Source: Talaromyces rugulosus | Taxonomy: Eukaryota > Ascomycota > Eurotiomycetes > Eurotiales > Trichocomaceae | Direction: 5' to 3' | Length of the DNA: 64,000 bases | Assembly: GCF_013368755.1 (NCBI RefSeq) | Contig: NC_049566.1 | Span: 4,650,001 to 4,714,000, forward strand | Shown here: positions 21,933 to 33,417 of the stretch, one piece after another | Position numbering within the stretch: the stretch's first letter is position 1 | Layout: each line of letters begins with the position of its first letter | Program-made: the position numbers and the translations under genes | The notes under the pieces: generated by a model | The model's input: only the letters and a program-made list of their open reading frames with translations | The model's database searches: none | Told to the model about the DNA's origin: nothing

Positions 21933-22977
21933 TTAGTCAAAGATATCAGTCTGCGCCCCAACCAAGTAACCCATGCGAGTAGAGTAGGTGGGGACCACCT
22001 CCCCCCCATTCCACTCGACATTGTTCCCTTCCGACTGGAAAGCTGCAATCATCTGTTTGGCACCCTTGACTCCTGGGCCAGGGACGGAGCTGGGAGTCTT
22101 GGGTATCTTGCCACCGGTGGGGTTTGTGATCTTACACTTGTGAGCAGCCATGTACATGTTCTGTTGGCCGAAGCCATCGGGAACCCATCTATATCACCCA
22201 AAGGAAATTAGCGAATCAGATCAAGTGTGACATCTATCATGATATTTACTTACCCAGTCACACAGATGCACTCTTTGCAGGGCGCCAAGTCCGGGATGGA
22301 GTAATTGGCCAGCCGCTCAAAGGGAGTCTGAGGAGCAGTCGAGATAACAACGAGTGTGTCCATGGTCACCGCCCAAATGTTGCTCTCATAGGAGATTGCA
22401 ATGGCCGTTCCAGCAGCAGTGGACTTGTTTGCTGCATGCAGGTTAGGCGAGGCGAGGCCCTTGGACTCGCTAACCAGACCCTCGGCGATGACTTCAGGGT
22501 TTGTCACTGAGTAAGGAATAGGGCGCTCGTTGTATTCCTTTCCATCGGCATAATATCCGGTGGAGTTTTGCCAATTCGCCCATGGAACGGAAATAATGGT
22601 ATTGGCTGCGATTTCCCAGACTCCGGTGGGCTCGGCTAGGAGGCAGTTCCGGCCCTTGGATAGGAACCTGTAGTTTCAATATCAGCACCCTTAGCCTTTT
22701 TCTGTAGCATGCCAAAATATAACCACATACCAACTGTCACCTGGAAGATTGTAAAGAGGGTCGAAAACGACCAAGTTGGGGTCAGTAGCGTTCGTTAATG
22801 TCCCTTTGTAGGAGTTCTGCCAATCATTAGTCGAGAACGACCTGATATATTGCACTAAGCAACACTATGCGAACTCACCTCCGGGCAGTACATGCCAGGG
22901 GTATACGCAGCAAGATGAGCAGAAGCTAGAGGAATGGCGAAGACAACTGATGTCACGAGCTTGGAAAGGTACCCCAT
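21933..22977 (-). CDS. secreted LPMO-like protein with N-terminal His (AA14-like)
   Basis: Four exons, complement(join(21933..22188,22254..22667,22731..22816,22879..22977)), 284 aa. Residues 1-20 are a signal peptide ending SA, so the mature protein would begin with His: AHLAAYTPGMYC. A mature N-terminal His forms the copper 'histidine brace' in lytic polysaccharide monooxygenases, and the HxAxxxxxMY pattern resembles AA14 xylan-active enzymes. Several Cys (MYCPE, RNCLL, PCKECICV, HKCKI) would form disulfides, and potential N-glycosylation sites occur (NAT, NST, NYS). A second brace His is plausibly in NLHAANKS or MAAHKCK. AA14 membership is inference from short motifs. Confidence 0.7.
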
Positions 22978-24268
22978 TTTGAATGAAAGACTGAAAAGGC
23001 AAATAATGAATGAGATATACGAATAGCAGGGAAAAGAGTGTTACTGAGTGACCAGAAAAGTTATTCGCGAGTGTAGAATTGTTTAGTATTAGAATGTGTT
23101 ATCCTTTGCAGATATTACTAGTACACTGGTACCCTCTTGTTTAGGATAGGCTTGGACCATTTCCTCTTTCCGTGTTAGCGGCCCGTTTTTGCTACGTGGG
23201 GGTGTGCAACCCTTAATCTCGATGCAGGACTCGATCTTCGCGTCAATTTAGCAGGGGCCGGATAATTTGAGATGGTTCAACCGATCTGACAAGGATTTTC
23301 AAGTCGTTACAGACCTTGTGGGTTTCAGCCCGTGCGCTTATATGAAAAATCAATTGACAAAGGTTATATCGGGTGTTGAAGGTGATATTTGACTGCCGAA
23401 CTGACAAAATAGGGCACAAACTGGAAGACTAGGTAAAAGTTTGAACGTGGAAGTATAGATCAAGTAAATCACAGAGGGGAACGATCTATTTCAGCGAAGC
23501 CGAGGAACCGTTCTATGGCTGTTGTAATGTTGTCAAATATTTAATCTTGATTCTAACCTTCGGCATGACCCGTTCAACTTCGACTGTGGATTGGTATAAT
23601 CAGTCAGTCGAACGTTGCCCTGCTTCATTTCTCTGTTTAGGGTGGTTCCAGGATTCCTCTGTTTGCGGCTGCGCAGCCGAGGCTATTGGAGCATAAGATG
23701 AGTAACCATATCCTGCTTTAGTCTTAATAGCCGCTGCTGGTACATGTGAGTATTGTCTACATCGCATTCACTCTACATATGTAGACTGCATACATGTATT
23801 CTTGATGTTCTGCATGTTTGCGGTATCTGGCCGCCATTTGCTTGAGCCGCCGCCACCAACATCTGCTGTTGCTGTTCTTGCTGGGCGATTATAACCAGAA
23901 AAATGAAGAGTTGTATTAGTTGAAATTGTTTAATAAATGTATTTTTAGATATTGAGATTGTCCACGTCAATGATGCATTTAGCGATGACTTCAAATGTTG
24001 ATGGTGTCAATTGATATTCCGTAGAAATATATATAAACTACCAGTCATGGATGTCCTGTATGTATCAATTGATGGTGGGTGATATTATTTATATACATGT
24101 AATTGACGAATTAAAATGTTGGACACATTCAATGTTGACATGTGAAATATCAAGTGGATCTAGACAATACATGGAATGGATACCTGGTATATGCAGCAAT
24201 AATGAAGGTCCCATCCATAGAAACTATAGAACAAGTAGGTTATAAACCATTAAATCTTTTTATATAGC
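22978..24268 (+). other. AT-rich spacer, no gene recognised
   Basis: About 1.3 kb, with the promoter of the LPMO-like gene in its left part, a diverged dispersed repeat at 23923-23962 and the upstream element of the 5S gene at its right end. Confidence 0.45.
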
Positions 24269-24387
24269 ACATACGACCATAGGGTGTGGAAAACAGGGCT
24301 TCCCGTCCGCTCAGCCGTACTTAAGCCACACGCCGGCTGGTTAGTAGTTGGGTGGGTGACCACCAGCGAATCCCAGCTGTTGTATGT
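24269..24387 (+). rRNA. 5S ribosomal RNA
   Basis: 119 nt beginning ACATACGACCATAGGG and ending CAGCTGTTGTATGT, followed by a T run that would stop RNA polymerase III. The ends pair to form helix I. The internal promoter region (GTTGGGTGGGTGACC near 24347-24361) is intact. It is identical over all 119 nt to 39074-39192. Dispersed single 5S genes are normal in filamentous ascomycetes, and the sequence agrees with Aspergillus-type 5S RNA as I know it. A TATATAG box lies just upstream. Confidence 0.93.
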
Positions 24388-25877
24388 TTTTGCATTTTTA
24401 TTATTTTTTCATCTTTCTGCTCCATTCCCAACCATGAACCCTTTGTCACTTTAGGTCTGAATATTCCGGGAATGCCCGCGAATTCGAGTCGGGCTGACGT
24501 GGCTTTTTTTTTGTTCGGTTATACTTGCCATTTCCACAACACAGCTAACCAAATGAAATCTAGGTGTGTTATCGCTCTCTCAACAGTGAGGTAATCTGTA
24601 AATATAAGAAGACTCTTAACCTCAGTTTGTATTAACACCTAAAATTAGATTTTTAATCTTTTTCTCCATTTCCGTATAGTATTATGTTCCTTGTCTTGGT
24701 ACATCGCTATTACAATCAATCCTAGTATTTGGTTCATATCAGACCTTTGTATGGAGGATAATAGTTTTCATGCTTCACGGCCTATTTTAGTTGACCAAAG
24801 CCCCAGTGGTGTGCAATAGGCTGCATAAGAGCTGGTCGAACGTGCCCCCATCCTCACCTTGAGTTAACTAAATGATAACTACTTGATGATAGTTGTTCCT
24901 GCCACTACAGGGATCTGCATCTCATTTCTTTTCTTCTTTTTGAGAGTACCAAACGGCGGAATTGCATTTAGACGAGATCTATCTGCCAATCGTGCCCGTG
25001 TCCGATAGGCAGTGATGCAATGGATGGCTCTCGCCAGTGAATAGCTGCAGTCAATACGCAGGTAGATATCTGCATGTCTGGAAATAAGACTGGGCACAAA
25101 TTTGGGGGTTTGCGTGTGTTAAACTTATCAACACAAGCTAATTGAACGAAGCCACGGACCTAGTAAAGCTTCGCTAGTTCGGAATCCGAGGAACAAAGTC
25201 GTATATTGATAATGCTGGAGGGACGAATCACCGTCGAGAATAGCGCCAATCATTCCCGCCCCCGCAAATTTAAATTTACCTACAACCAAAAGGCGCTAAA
25301 AAGGTCTGCTTGCAGCCTTGCACGTCGTGGAGATTCTACTCCAACCCAACCAAGCCCCCGCGCCAAAGGGTCATTCCACCCAACACTGATTCGAGTTTAA
25401 GCCTTCCAAAACATATAATACTTTGGCACCTGAACGTATCTGTGTTTAATGTGCGAGTAGCTTTTTCCACGTGCCTGAAACGAAGGAACGGAGTGAAAAA
25501 GGTTGCACGAGGCTGTCTTGGTGGCTGAGCTGTGGGCATGCATGTGGCCGTGGCAGCGGGAGCCAAGAGGTGAGGATGGCCCTCCACTCCACCTGTTCCG
25601 TTCCTGACATCCTATCAGGTTGTGTCCGGAGGCGTTCAGGGCACCCTAATATTGCGCTTAGTTCGACACGAGCTGATAAGCGGGCTGCGAGGCTGCACAG
25701 TGAGAGGACGAGGCTGTGACTCGTTGAGGGACACCATTGTCCTTCTTTTTTAACCGCCCAAGTTCCCCCAGCATGTGCTACTTCAGACGGGTCAAATACT
25801 GCCGGCCAAGCATAACCAGCCAAGCATAATAATTAATACTCCTACGTTCTATCGCGTCCTCACCACGATCAGACCTT
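24388..25877 (+). other. 1.5-kb spacer, no gene recognised
   Basis: T-rich terminator stretch for the 5S gene, then spacer and the promoter of the membrane-protein gene. Open frames near 25446-25823 lack recognisable domains. Confidence 0.4.
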
Positions 25878-28768
25878 ATGATCTGCCTCGGCGCAACGTT
25901 ATCCTTGTTTTTATACATATCCGTCGCTTGCGGGCACCGGCATCCTTCCGATCTCATCTGGCAGCTTGGCGATGTCGACCACTATCGTCCAACCAAGAAC
26001 CCTTTACTTGGCTACCAGAATTTTACGTGGTGTTGCGTGAAGGCGGTTGCGGAGGCTCTTGAGGTGGAGAACGGCCTCCTGAAACTTCGCCCTACCTACG
26101 ACGACTGGATCATTGTCGATAGCGGAAACGTCTCTGATCTCGTCAAGTACACCGATAGCTCGCTATTTCCGTGTACAGCCACCTATGTCAGAGGAAGCAA
26201 CTATAAGACCCCTATTGTTCAAGTACCATACGAATGGTTTGTAGATGTCTGTCCGGGATGGCACCTCAACGACACAACTAACCTGAATGCATGGCTCCAA
26301 CCACTATCTGGATTCCTCTTGCCCGCAGTCATTTTCTGTATGTCGGTCCCCAGAAGACGCAAACTTGGAGTCCCGCGAGCTTTGTTTAGCCCAGAACTCT
26401 CCCGCAGTAGTAGCTATCTCGTTGTACTCCCTGCTGCAATTCTTGCTGGTATTATGGTGTCTGTTGATACTATTATTTGGCTCTGCACTTGCTTCGCTTT
26501 TGCCGGACCTATGATACTTAGCGGACTATACGAGGCACTCCTCGACAACAGGATACTTGATTTTGTGAAAGAGAAAATACTGAACAAAAGACTCACCTTG
26601 GACATGCGATGCCGTCTACTTATGGTAGTCCTCATCGGCAATCTCGATTTAGCCCTTGATAAGCCTCAAAATGAAGAGACAGTTCGATCTGGGAGTATTC
26701 AAATCCCTCGGCGATCAAGGGCATCTCAATTAGCCCCCGGAGAGCCTACGTCTCCCTCTGTCACCACCGACAACGACGGAAGCGCAGAGCAGTCAGTCAG
26801 CCATGTTACCGTGGTAGTGGATGATAGAGAATTGGAGACAAGATTTGAATTGGAAGACCGGGAACAAACAAGCAGGGACCGGTCCGGCTCAAGAAATTCA
26901 CAACTCTTAGTGCAGGCTAGCAACCGCACAAGTCAGGAGCCAAGTGCAAACGTCGTTCGGCGATCAACAGACCATCTTCAGGCTTCGCCTTGGCGACATA
27001 TGGAGAGCCTTCTATACGATATCCGCCTCTTCGACGCTGATGATCCCGCACGATGGTTGTCGCCACGGCAGATGGCTAGGTATGAACGGAATTGTACAGA
27101 CGGAACAGCATGCCACAGTGAAAATCACCGTACGATCCCCCGACCGAGAACGGCGAAAATGGAGAGGCAGATCCGGAAGACAAAAACGAGACTTCGTACT
27201 ATGCTTCACTGTCAGTACTCGTTTGGCTCCATTGTAGGAGCGCCGGTCATGTAGGAATTTATCCGCGACCAACATCATCGGCCCCGTTAGTATACTCTGT
27301 GTCTAATCGTCCCTAGATTCTTTTTGGGCGGGTTTATTTTCGCGCTACTCCAGAGTTTAACGATCATCGGGGATGAGAATGTGGCGCTAGGTCCTCTACT
27401 CTTTGACTGTACGAGTGCTTAGCTATTTGTTCTAACTTGAAGTGCAGGCCTTGCCTTCGGCCAATGGTACATGGTACATTTTCAGCGAAGATACACCTTT
27501 TCACAAAGACTGACTTGAATAGACAATTCCACACATTGCGATAGTCTCAGGCCTCCTTCTAGCGGGCAATAACCCCAATATCCTCGAAGGAGTCTTGGCT
27601 ACCGTGCGAGACGGCCCAGAAGAGCGTGCGCCAGGCTCCTTAGGGTTCCGTTTCGAGCTGGCGTATCCGAGTTGCTACAAAGTAGCCTGGCAATGGCTGC
27701 GTGGCCCAAAAAAGCGCAGGTGGATAGATCAGATAATCAAGACGTATCTCAGTATCGAGGATGTACGATGTGGGGGGAAACCTGGTTCTGACGATGATAT
27801 AGGTGAGCTGCAAGAGCGGACAACATTGTCACTATTGGACTGGTCTTTAGTTCTAACCCTAACCTTACTTTTACTCGGTGTTCCCCTAATTTTGGCCTTC
27901 TTGACGGCTTTTTACACACCTGTGGTTGGAATATCATGTCGATGTTTGACCATCACCGTTTATGGCTCCGTCCAGCTCGGTCAAATATTGCTCTGGCTCT
28001 GGGCCTATACTGGTCCACCAACCGAAGTCAAGAACGGTACAGCCGTTGCAAACTTCTTCCGAAAACGGGGCTGGCTAGATTCGCATGGGTTCTACACTCC
28101 TACCTCTGTGAAGCACTTTATGCGCCGCGGCCCGAGGATTAATTTTCACGATTTTTGGGATGGAGTTCGAGATCCCAATTTCTGGACAGTACATTCGTTG
28201 TGGTGTGTGATTTGGTATGCAGTTTCTCTCATGTTCTTTATCACCTCCGTCGGCGCTGCATTTGGAGGAACATTGATGCAGCTGATTGGAGTGTATACTG
28301 CCAACATCTGCAAAATCACTACAGGCAGTTGGTTCGCGCCCCTTCCTCAACGCCCTATGGTTTTGATCTCTGTCAATTCGCCTCAAATGATTGACAGTGC
28401 CATGCGTAAGCCCCCCCTCTGTCACCACTCTGGGCGCCGGTTTGACTACGTAGCTCTGAAAATATCGGGCGCTAACTTAATCCACTGCAGAATATTGGGT
28501 TCGTTGCGCCGTCACCGCTATAGTATTCATGGTAGTGGTGAGCTTCATGGCATGGTGGTACCAACGTAGGATGAGAGACATGTTTACTGAAAGTGAGTTG
28601 ACCCTGTAATCTTCGTGCTGCTGCCCAGATAAATCTTTTCAGACTTGTGATTTGATCATGCTGACCTACATCTGTCTAGTTGTTCGAACAATCGGCTCGG
28701 ACAAGTGGGATAGTTTCGATACTATGAGGTCACGGGAAGAGGGCAGGAGGGTGGAATGCGCCAACTAA
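25878..28768 (+). CDS. large polytopic membrane protein, apparently frameshifted
   Basis: A secretory N-terminus (MICLGATLSLFLYISVACG) is followed by a Cys-containing ectodomain, TM segments, a long polar loop and further TM segments. I do not recognise a named domain; it resembles large fungal membrane proteins of unknown function. Exons that join well: 27317..27408, 27448..27473, 27523..28405, 28491..28592, 28680..28768 (stop TAA). The first exon runs from 25878 and must reach a coding-like stretch in another frame (GEADPEDKNETSYYASL, about 27165-27215, donor GTCAGT). No intron between about 27085 and 27170 connects the two frames convincingly, so either I miss an intron or a frameshift breaks the gene. 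Confidence 0.55.
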
Positions 28769-29682
28769 CAATCTATGGGAAAATCGTTGCCGTATTCTTG
28801 ACGTTATGCGCAATAACGACTGCCCTGGCGCATGGTGATTGGTGGAGAGATTTTGGTCAATGTACAAAAGCTCTGCAGATCGAATCTTTTCGTGGACACA
28901 AGCGGATGGAAATTCTGCTTACGGAGTACATATTCTCAAGAAAAATATCCCGATTTGAAGATCTAGTTACAGAGTATAGTTAGTTTGTAATTCCCGGCGT
29001 GTTGTTTCTCTCATTGTCACCATCGCGGAACATGTTTGCAAAAACAATTTAATGGAACTCCACGTGCATGGCAGACTTGTGGTGGATGCCGGTACTTTTT
29101 TCAAAAGAAGGAACTCAATTATCCTAGATTCGCAGTTTAGAAAAAGCCCGCCATTGTTGATTTCTTCTCCGGGACAGGACTTCGACACAGAGACAGAGGG
29201 TCGCGTCCAAAGCAACAGCGTCGATCTCAACGTGATGAAAGTAGGCTCAATCTCATGTTATTTACCCCTACAGTTCACGTATTTCTCCAGAAAGGAAAGC
29301 TCAATCGCCACACCGGAAGTCATATTTGATAATTTTGTTGTTGGAAAGGGGTGATCATTCTTCTGCAGCATGTTAAGAAGGAATAGATCTAGTATTCTTT
29401 AAGCTATTACATGTTATAGCTCCTACTTTAATGCTTGTTCTTAATTCTTATTGGAATTGTGATAGTTATTCTTTAAACTGTAGATTAGGGCGGTATCACA
29501 TTGAATGGAGACGAACAGGGGTTTGTATGGCTTCCTTGGACTGGAGGTTACAGTTCTCTGCATTCACCCACCAGCACCACCCTTGAGCATTATAGCCAGC
29601 GTACCTAGGTTACCTAGGTTGAGAGATAATGTCCAGGCCAGAAATTAAGAAACGGTACGTGCAAGTTATCCATACAAGCACC
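28769..29682 (+). other. spacer, no gene recognised
   Basis: About 0.9 kb. A 100-codon open frame at 29052-29354 has no recognisable family. A GTTACCTAGGTT-type direct repeat occurs near 29607-29622. Confidence 0.4.
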
Positions 29683-29904
29683 ATGGATGCGCCCACAACC
29701 CGGCCCACGGCTAAAGCTTAAACCGTGACATGGTATGAGACCCCCGAATGGCAACGGGATAATAAATACATCCTCAGCGGCTATCGCCCAGAAAAAGCAG
29801 ATTATCTGGAGATCTTCACCAGCCTGACGTTATTACACAATGAGACTTGTCCAGATTTACTTGCTACGCTTGACATGCGCCATAGTCATTTTTTTCTTGG
29901 GTAG
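29683..29904 (+). pseudogene. relic of a PAQR/hemolysin-III-family gene
   Basis: One frame reads 73 codons from ATG 29683 but has an in-frame TAA at 29719-29721. After it comes a clear family core: WYETPEWQRDNKYILSGYR then LEIFTSLTLLHNET, which matches the conserved W..D..YI..GYR......HNET region just before the first TM of PAQR/adiponectin-receptor-like proteins. The TM core that must follow is missing, and the frame ends at TAG 29902. This is a truncated, dead copy. Confidence 0.6.
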
Positions 29905-30000
29905 AAATGGAAAACGTCGTTTTAGCTCCGCCTAGGGCTTTATTAAGCCGTGCTTTACGGCGTTCCAGCCCTGGCTTAATCCAAGAAGCTTAACCGATAG

Positions 30001-30144
30001 GAAGATAAGGAGTACAATTCTCTACTTGATGAAGAGATTACATTTACGGAAGATATCTTAGGCGACGAGGTCTAAGTTGTACCTCAACGGGAAAATTGGA
30101 ATTGCCCAGTCTGGGAAGCCGAGAGCGAGCATAAATTAATTTGA
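30001..30144 (+). pseudogene. degraded coding fragment of unknown origin
   Basis: An acidic protein-like reading (SLLDEEITFTEDILGDEV, then a TAA at 30073-30075, then VVPQRENWNCPVWEAE) bounded by TAG and TGA. It looks like the tail of a lost gene or transposase; no family is assignable. Confidence 0.3.
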
Positions 30145-30389
30145 GACATGGCATTTATTTCTCCGAAATGAGGATCCTCGATAATTTAGAATCCACAAGA
30201 TAAAATCCAAAGAGATACTATCATTTTGGCTCTACCTAAAATATATTGAAAGAATAGAGAGTAACATAGTTATTAAAAAGAGCATAATTTGAATCAATAG
30301 AGATAACGAACTGAATTTCATATATAATTCGAATCACAATCTACCAAAAGTACAGTCAATCAAATTACATTACGGACTGCCAAAGAGTC

Positions 30390-31764
30390 TCAAACCGGCA
30401 AGACAACTTTGACACCCATATATTCGCGCTGATGCATAATCTTGCCATCGACAATAACCTGATGTGCACCGACTCTGTTCTGCACAGTATCAGTTGGGTC
30501 GGTGCAGGTAGCGATTTGAATTTCGCGCCATTGCTTGTTGGTCGGGACAAGTTGCCCCTGAGAAGTGAGATTCTTGAATTCTCTGTAGACACCTTGTTCC
30601 TCGATACATCCCTCTCGCTGGATGAGCGGTGATTCTAGGCGGTTACTTAGCATTTTATTTTGTTGAACAATTCCGAATTACTTACCCTGCGCAGGAGCCA
30701 TACGAAGATCACCAACAGAGCTGTTGAACAGCACTAGTGACAGGCGCTCCTCATTCAACTGATCCACAGGCGGCTTGAAGACTCTATGGCGTGTAGCCTT
30801 GAAATGGCCGCCCGAGACAATCTCCAAAGTATCTCCAATGTTAATCACAAGAGCGCCTGGCTTGTATGGCACATAGTACCACTGCTCATCGGCACCCCAT
30901 ATCTGGAGACATGAAATAGGAACAGAGAAGAGCAGCGTAGTCAATCCAAAGTCGGTGTGTCCGTGCATGCGAAGCCCCTTAGATGCTTCTTCAGTTTGCT
31001 TCTGGACGGGCCGGAAAAGGGCGTGACGGAAGTAGCCTTCGCCAGTCGGGCCACCGTGTGATTGTACGTTATCCCACAGATAGTCGTCAGGCAATTCCAG
31101 AACACGCGAAAATAGGGTGAGGAGTCGTCGGTTGACAGACTTCGTGAGGTAGTTGGAGAATGCCTCAATCTCGTCCATAAACGGGCGCAGACAGGTTGGG
31201 GTACGACTTATGTCTTCCCAGTCGGGTTTGTACCAGTTGAATTGTTCAATGCCATCAGCAGGTCCGCGATGGCGCTGATAAACACAAAATAGTTAGATTT
31301 TGACTAAGTTCAGTATACTCGGGCTTTTTTCCTCTACCTTGAATCCATATGGGTGCTTGTAGCCAGACCATTTGCCGGAGGTGTCGGGATCGAAAAGAAG
31401 TCGTTCCTTTTCTTCCTTGCTAATGTTGTTGAATGAGTACTGGGCAAGAGCAAATTGACGGTGAAGCTATAGGAACAACAATTAGTATGTAGTCAAAAGA
31501 GTAACATGCCTTTCTTACCTGCTCGAGGGAAACGCCATAGTTCTCAAGGAACAGGAATCCATCATCACGAATGGCAATCTTGACCTGCTTGATCAGGTCC
31601 TCAACCACAGCAGGATCATCAGAATCCAGCATAGATAGATCAATCGACTTCAATTTGGCAAAGTTGTGCTTCTCCTGGGTCACAGGGGGAGGAACCCATT
31701 CCGGCACAAAAGGTTTGCCGGGAAGGTCGGCCGAGGGAGGGTTGAACAGGGCTGCTGGTGCCAT
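30390..31764 (-). CDS. 2-oxoglutarate/Fe(II) oxygenase (isopenicillin N synthase-like)
   Basis: Four exons, complement(join(30390..30634,30686..31274,31338..31466,31519..31764)), 402 aa. The DIOX_N-type N-terminal domain (IAIRDDGFLFLENYGVS) is followed by the double-stranded beta-helix core: HGHTDFG supplies the first His and Asp of the iron triad, ATRHRVF the second His, and RLSLVLF the RxS 2-oxoglutarate clamp. The family hydroxylates, desaturates or cyclises small molecules. A second, C-terminal stretch of about 80 residues is longer than in IPNS. It is divergent from the RidA gene (748-nt promoter). I infer it opens the catabolic route encoded by 30.4-38.4 kb. Confidence 0.87.
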
Positions 31765-32512
31765 AATTTGATTTATTCAGAGGATATCTGGGTTTATACC
31801 AGGTGGAAGACAATCTTCGTACAGAATCAATTATATACTTGTGGGATATACCAGGGTGAGTACCTCTGTGCGATCAGACAATAAGGATGATCTGCATTGG
31901 ATGGAGGCAAATTGCCAGTTGACCCCAGGAGGCTTTATCTGTGAGAAGAGCTCCTCGGAGGAAAGAGCACTGAGGAGCGCATCAGAACCTCTTTGCCTAG
32001 TCAGCTACCATGTTCTCTTTCCGTTGGGCAAAACTTTGCTTGAATGCAGGTTCTAATGACCCTCAATCATCTCTGTTCTCTCTACTTCTCCTTCGTACCT
32101 CCGGAGAGCTCCGCCTCTTTGCAAAGAGTACTAATCTCAAGTTCAAGCATGAGCTAGATTAGTTTGCGCTAGTCAATAACTGGCTGAGATCTGCTAGTAC
32201 ACCCCACAAGCTGCATTTTAGGGTTGCGGAGGAGAGCTCCTCCCCGGCTTGGCATCCTGATAGTGTCCAGATAGCAACTGTAAACTTTATCGGGGCTGGG
32301 CGTACTTGGAGCTCCTCCATTTTGATATGAATTACCCCTCCTCGAAATCCACAGATGATATGTTATTTTCTTCGAAGCCAGAGGAGGGGGAAGTATTTGG
32401 ACAATTAAAACCACCATTCCCAACAAACTTTCTTCGTCGTATCAGTTTCCAACCTCGCCATACTCCCGTTCGAATAATCTTCTACAACATTCTTTCACGT
32501 ATTATTACCAAG
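31765..32512. promoter_or_regulatory. divergent promoter with repeated GAGCTCCTCC-type boxes
   Basis: Gene-free. Copies of GAGCTCCTC or close variants lie at 31948-31956, 32105-32113 (GAGCTCCGC), 32234-32243 and 32308-32318. A related GAGGAGCTC is in the other divergent promoter of the cluster (34397-34405). Candidate operator for the zinc-finger regulator at 36399-38417. Confidence 0.45.
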
Positions 32513-32989
32513 ATGTCGCGCCAGCTGATTTCGAGCGAGAAGTTCCCTCCCAAGCCTCACAATAGTAAGTGTGACCGTAGAGCCACAATTGTGACAATTT
32601 GTTAGCTAACTTCGCCTCGTAACTAGGCCCTGCAACCAAGGTTCCCGGACTGGTTTTCTGCGCCGGTCAGACAGCTACCGGAGAGATTAAGCAAGCCACC
32701 GTGAGTATCTTCTGTCAGATTCAACACTTTAGCAACAAGCTAATCGACCCTATCTTGTATACAGCGCACTGTCCTCCAGAACCTCAAGGAAGTCCTGGAA
32801 CTTTCCGGATCCTCGCTTGAACAAGTCGTCAAGTACAATGTTTACCTGGCGGATATGAAGGACTTTGCTGCCATGAACGAGGTGTACATTGATTTCCTGC
32901 CCCAGCCCATGCCGTCCCGTTCCTGCCTGCAGGCGGTTCCCCCTGGCGATGGCACTGTCATCGAGATTGAATGCATTGCTCAGGCGTAA
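32513..32989 (+). CDS. RidA-family reactive enamine/imine deaminase
   Basis: Three exons, join(32513..32564,32627..32700,32765..32989), 116 aa. The YjgF/YER057c/UK114 fold is shown by FCAGQTATGE, RTVLQNLKEVLELSGSSLEQVVKYNVYL and the signature MPSRSCLQAVPPGDGTVIEIECIA; the Arg in PSRS is the carboxylate-binding residue needed for activity, so the protein should be active. It hydrolyses 2-aminoacrylate-like imines to keto acids plus ammonia. Fungi carry one or more housekeeping copies (Mmf1/Hmf1); the position inside a catabolic group suggests a dedicated copy. No mitochondrial presequence is visible. Confidence 0.9.
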
Positions 32990-33417
32990 GGGACGGCTAC
33001 GTGGTAGTGAAAATGAATAGACTATAAAATGGAATACAAAGAAAACCATACTTTTCGCAAATTTCTTAGCCAATTTTTATCTTTACTATTTATTAGAATT
33101 ATTATTATAATTTTACGCCGGCTCTAATGATTGAAAGCGATTACCTTATTTCAAAATTCAGATATCAAGGGACAACTCCCTACAAATTGCGATGGTTCAA
33201 CACTAAACCTGGATAACTTCTGAAGGGTCATTTGTAGAGGTTCCCCTCCTTTCGTGCAAGATCAGAGGATCAGAAAGGCACAAGACAAACTTTGAATGCA
33301 GAAGATCGGATAAATAGAGGTGGTTATCAAGAGTTACGAGGGCGACTGGATCAATGTTAAATTCGTAAACTGGAAGCATGTATTTGTCTATAACGATGAA
33401 GCTCTATTATGAAACTA
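32990..33417 (+). other. convergent spacer, no gene recognised
   Basis: About 430 nt between the 3' ends of the RidA and aldolase genes; AT-rich, terminator-type DNA only. Confidence 0.4.

Noticed and set aside
27853..27867. CTAACCCTAACCTTA telomere-like repeat
   Set aside because: It lies in the coding TM segment LVLTLTLLLLG of the membrane protein gene and is explained by codons.
29920..30000. Inverted-repeat-like TIR (GGGCTTTATTAAGCC / CCCTGGCTTAATCC)
   Set aside because: The arms match imperfectly and no transposase or target-site duplication could be defined, so I do not call a transposon.
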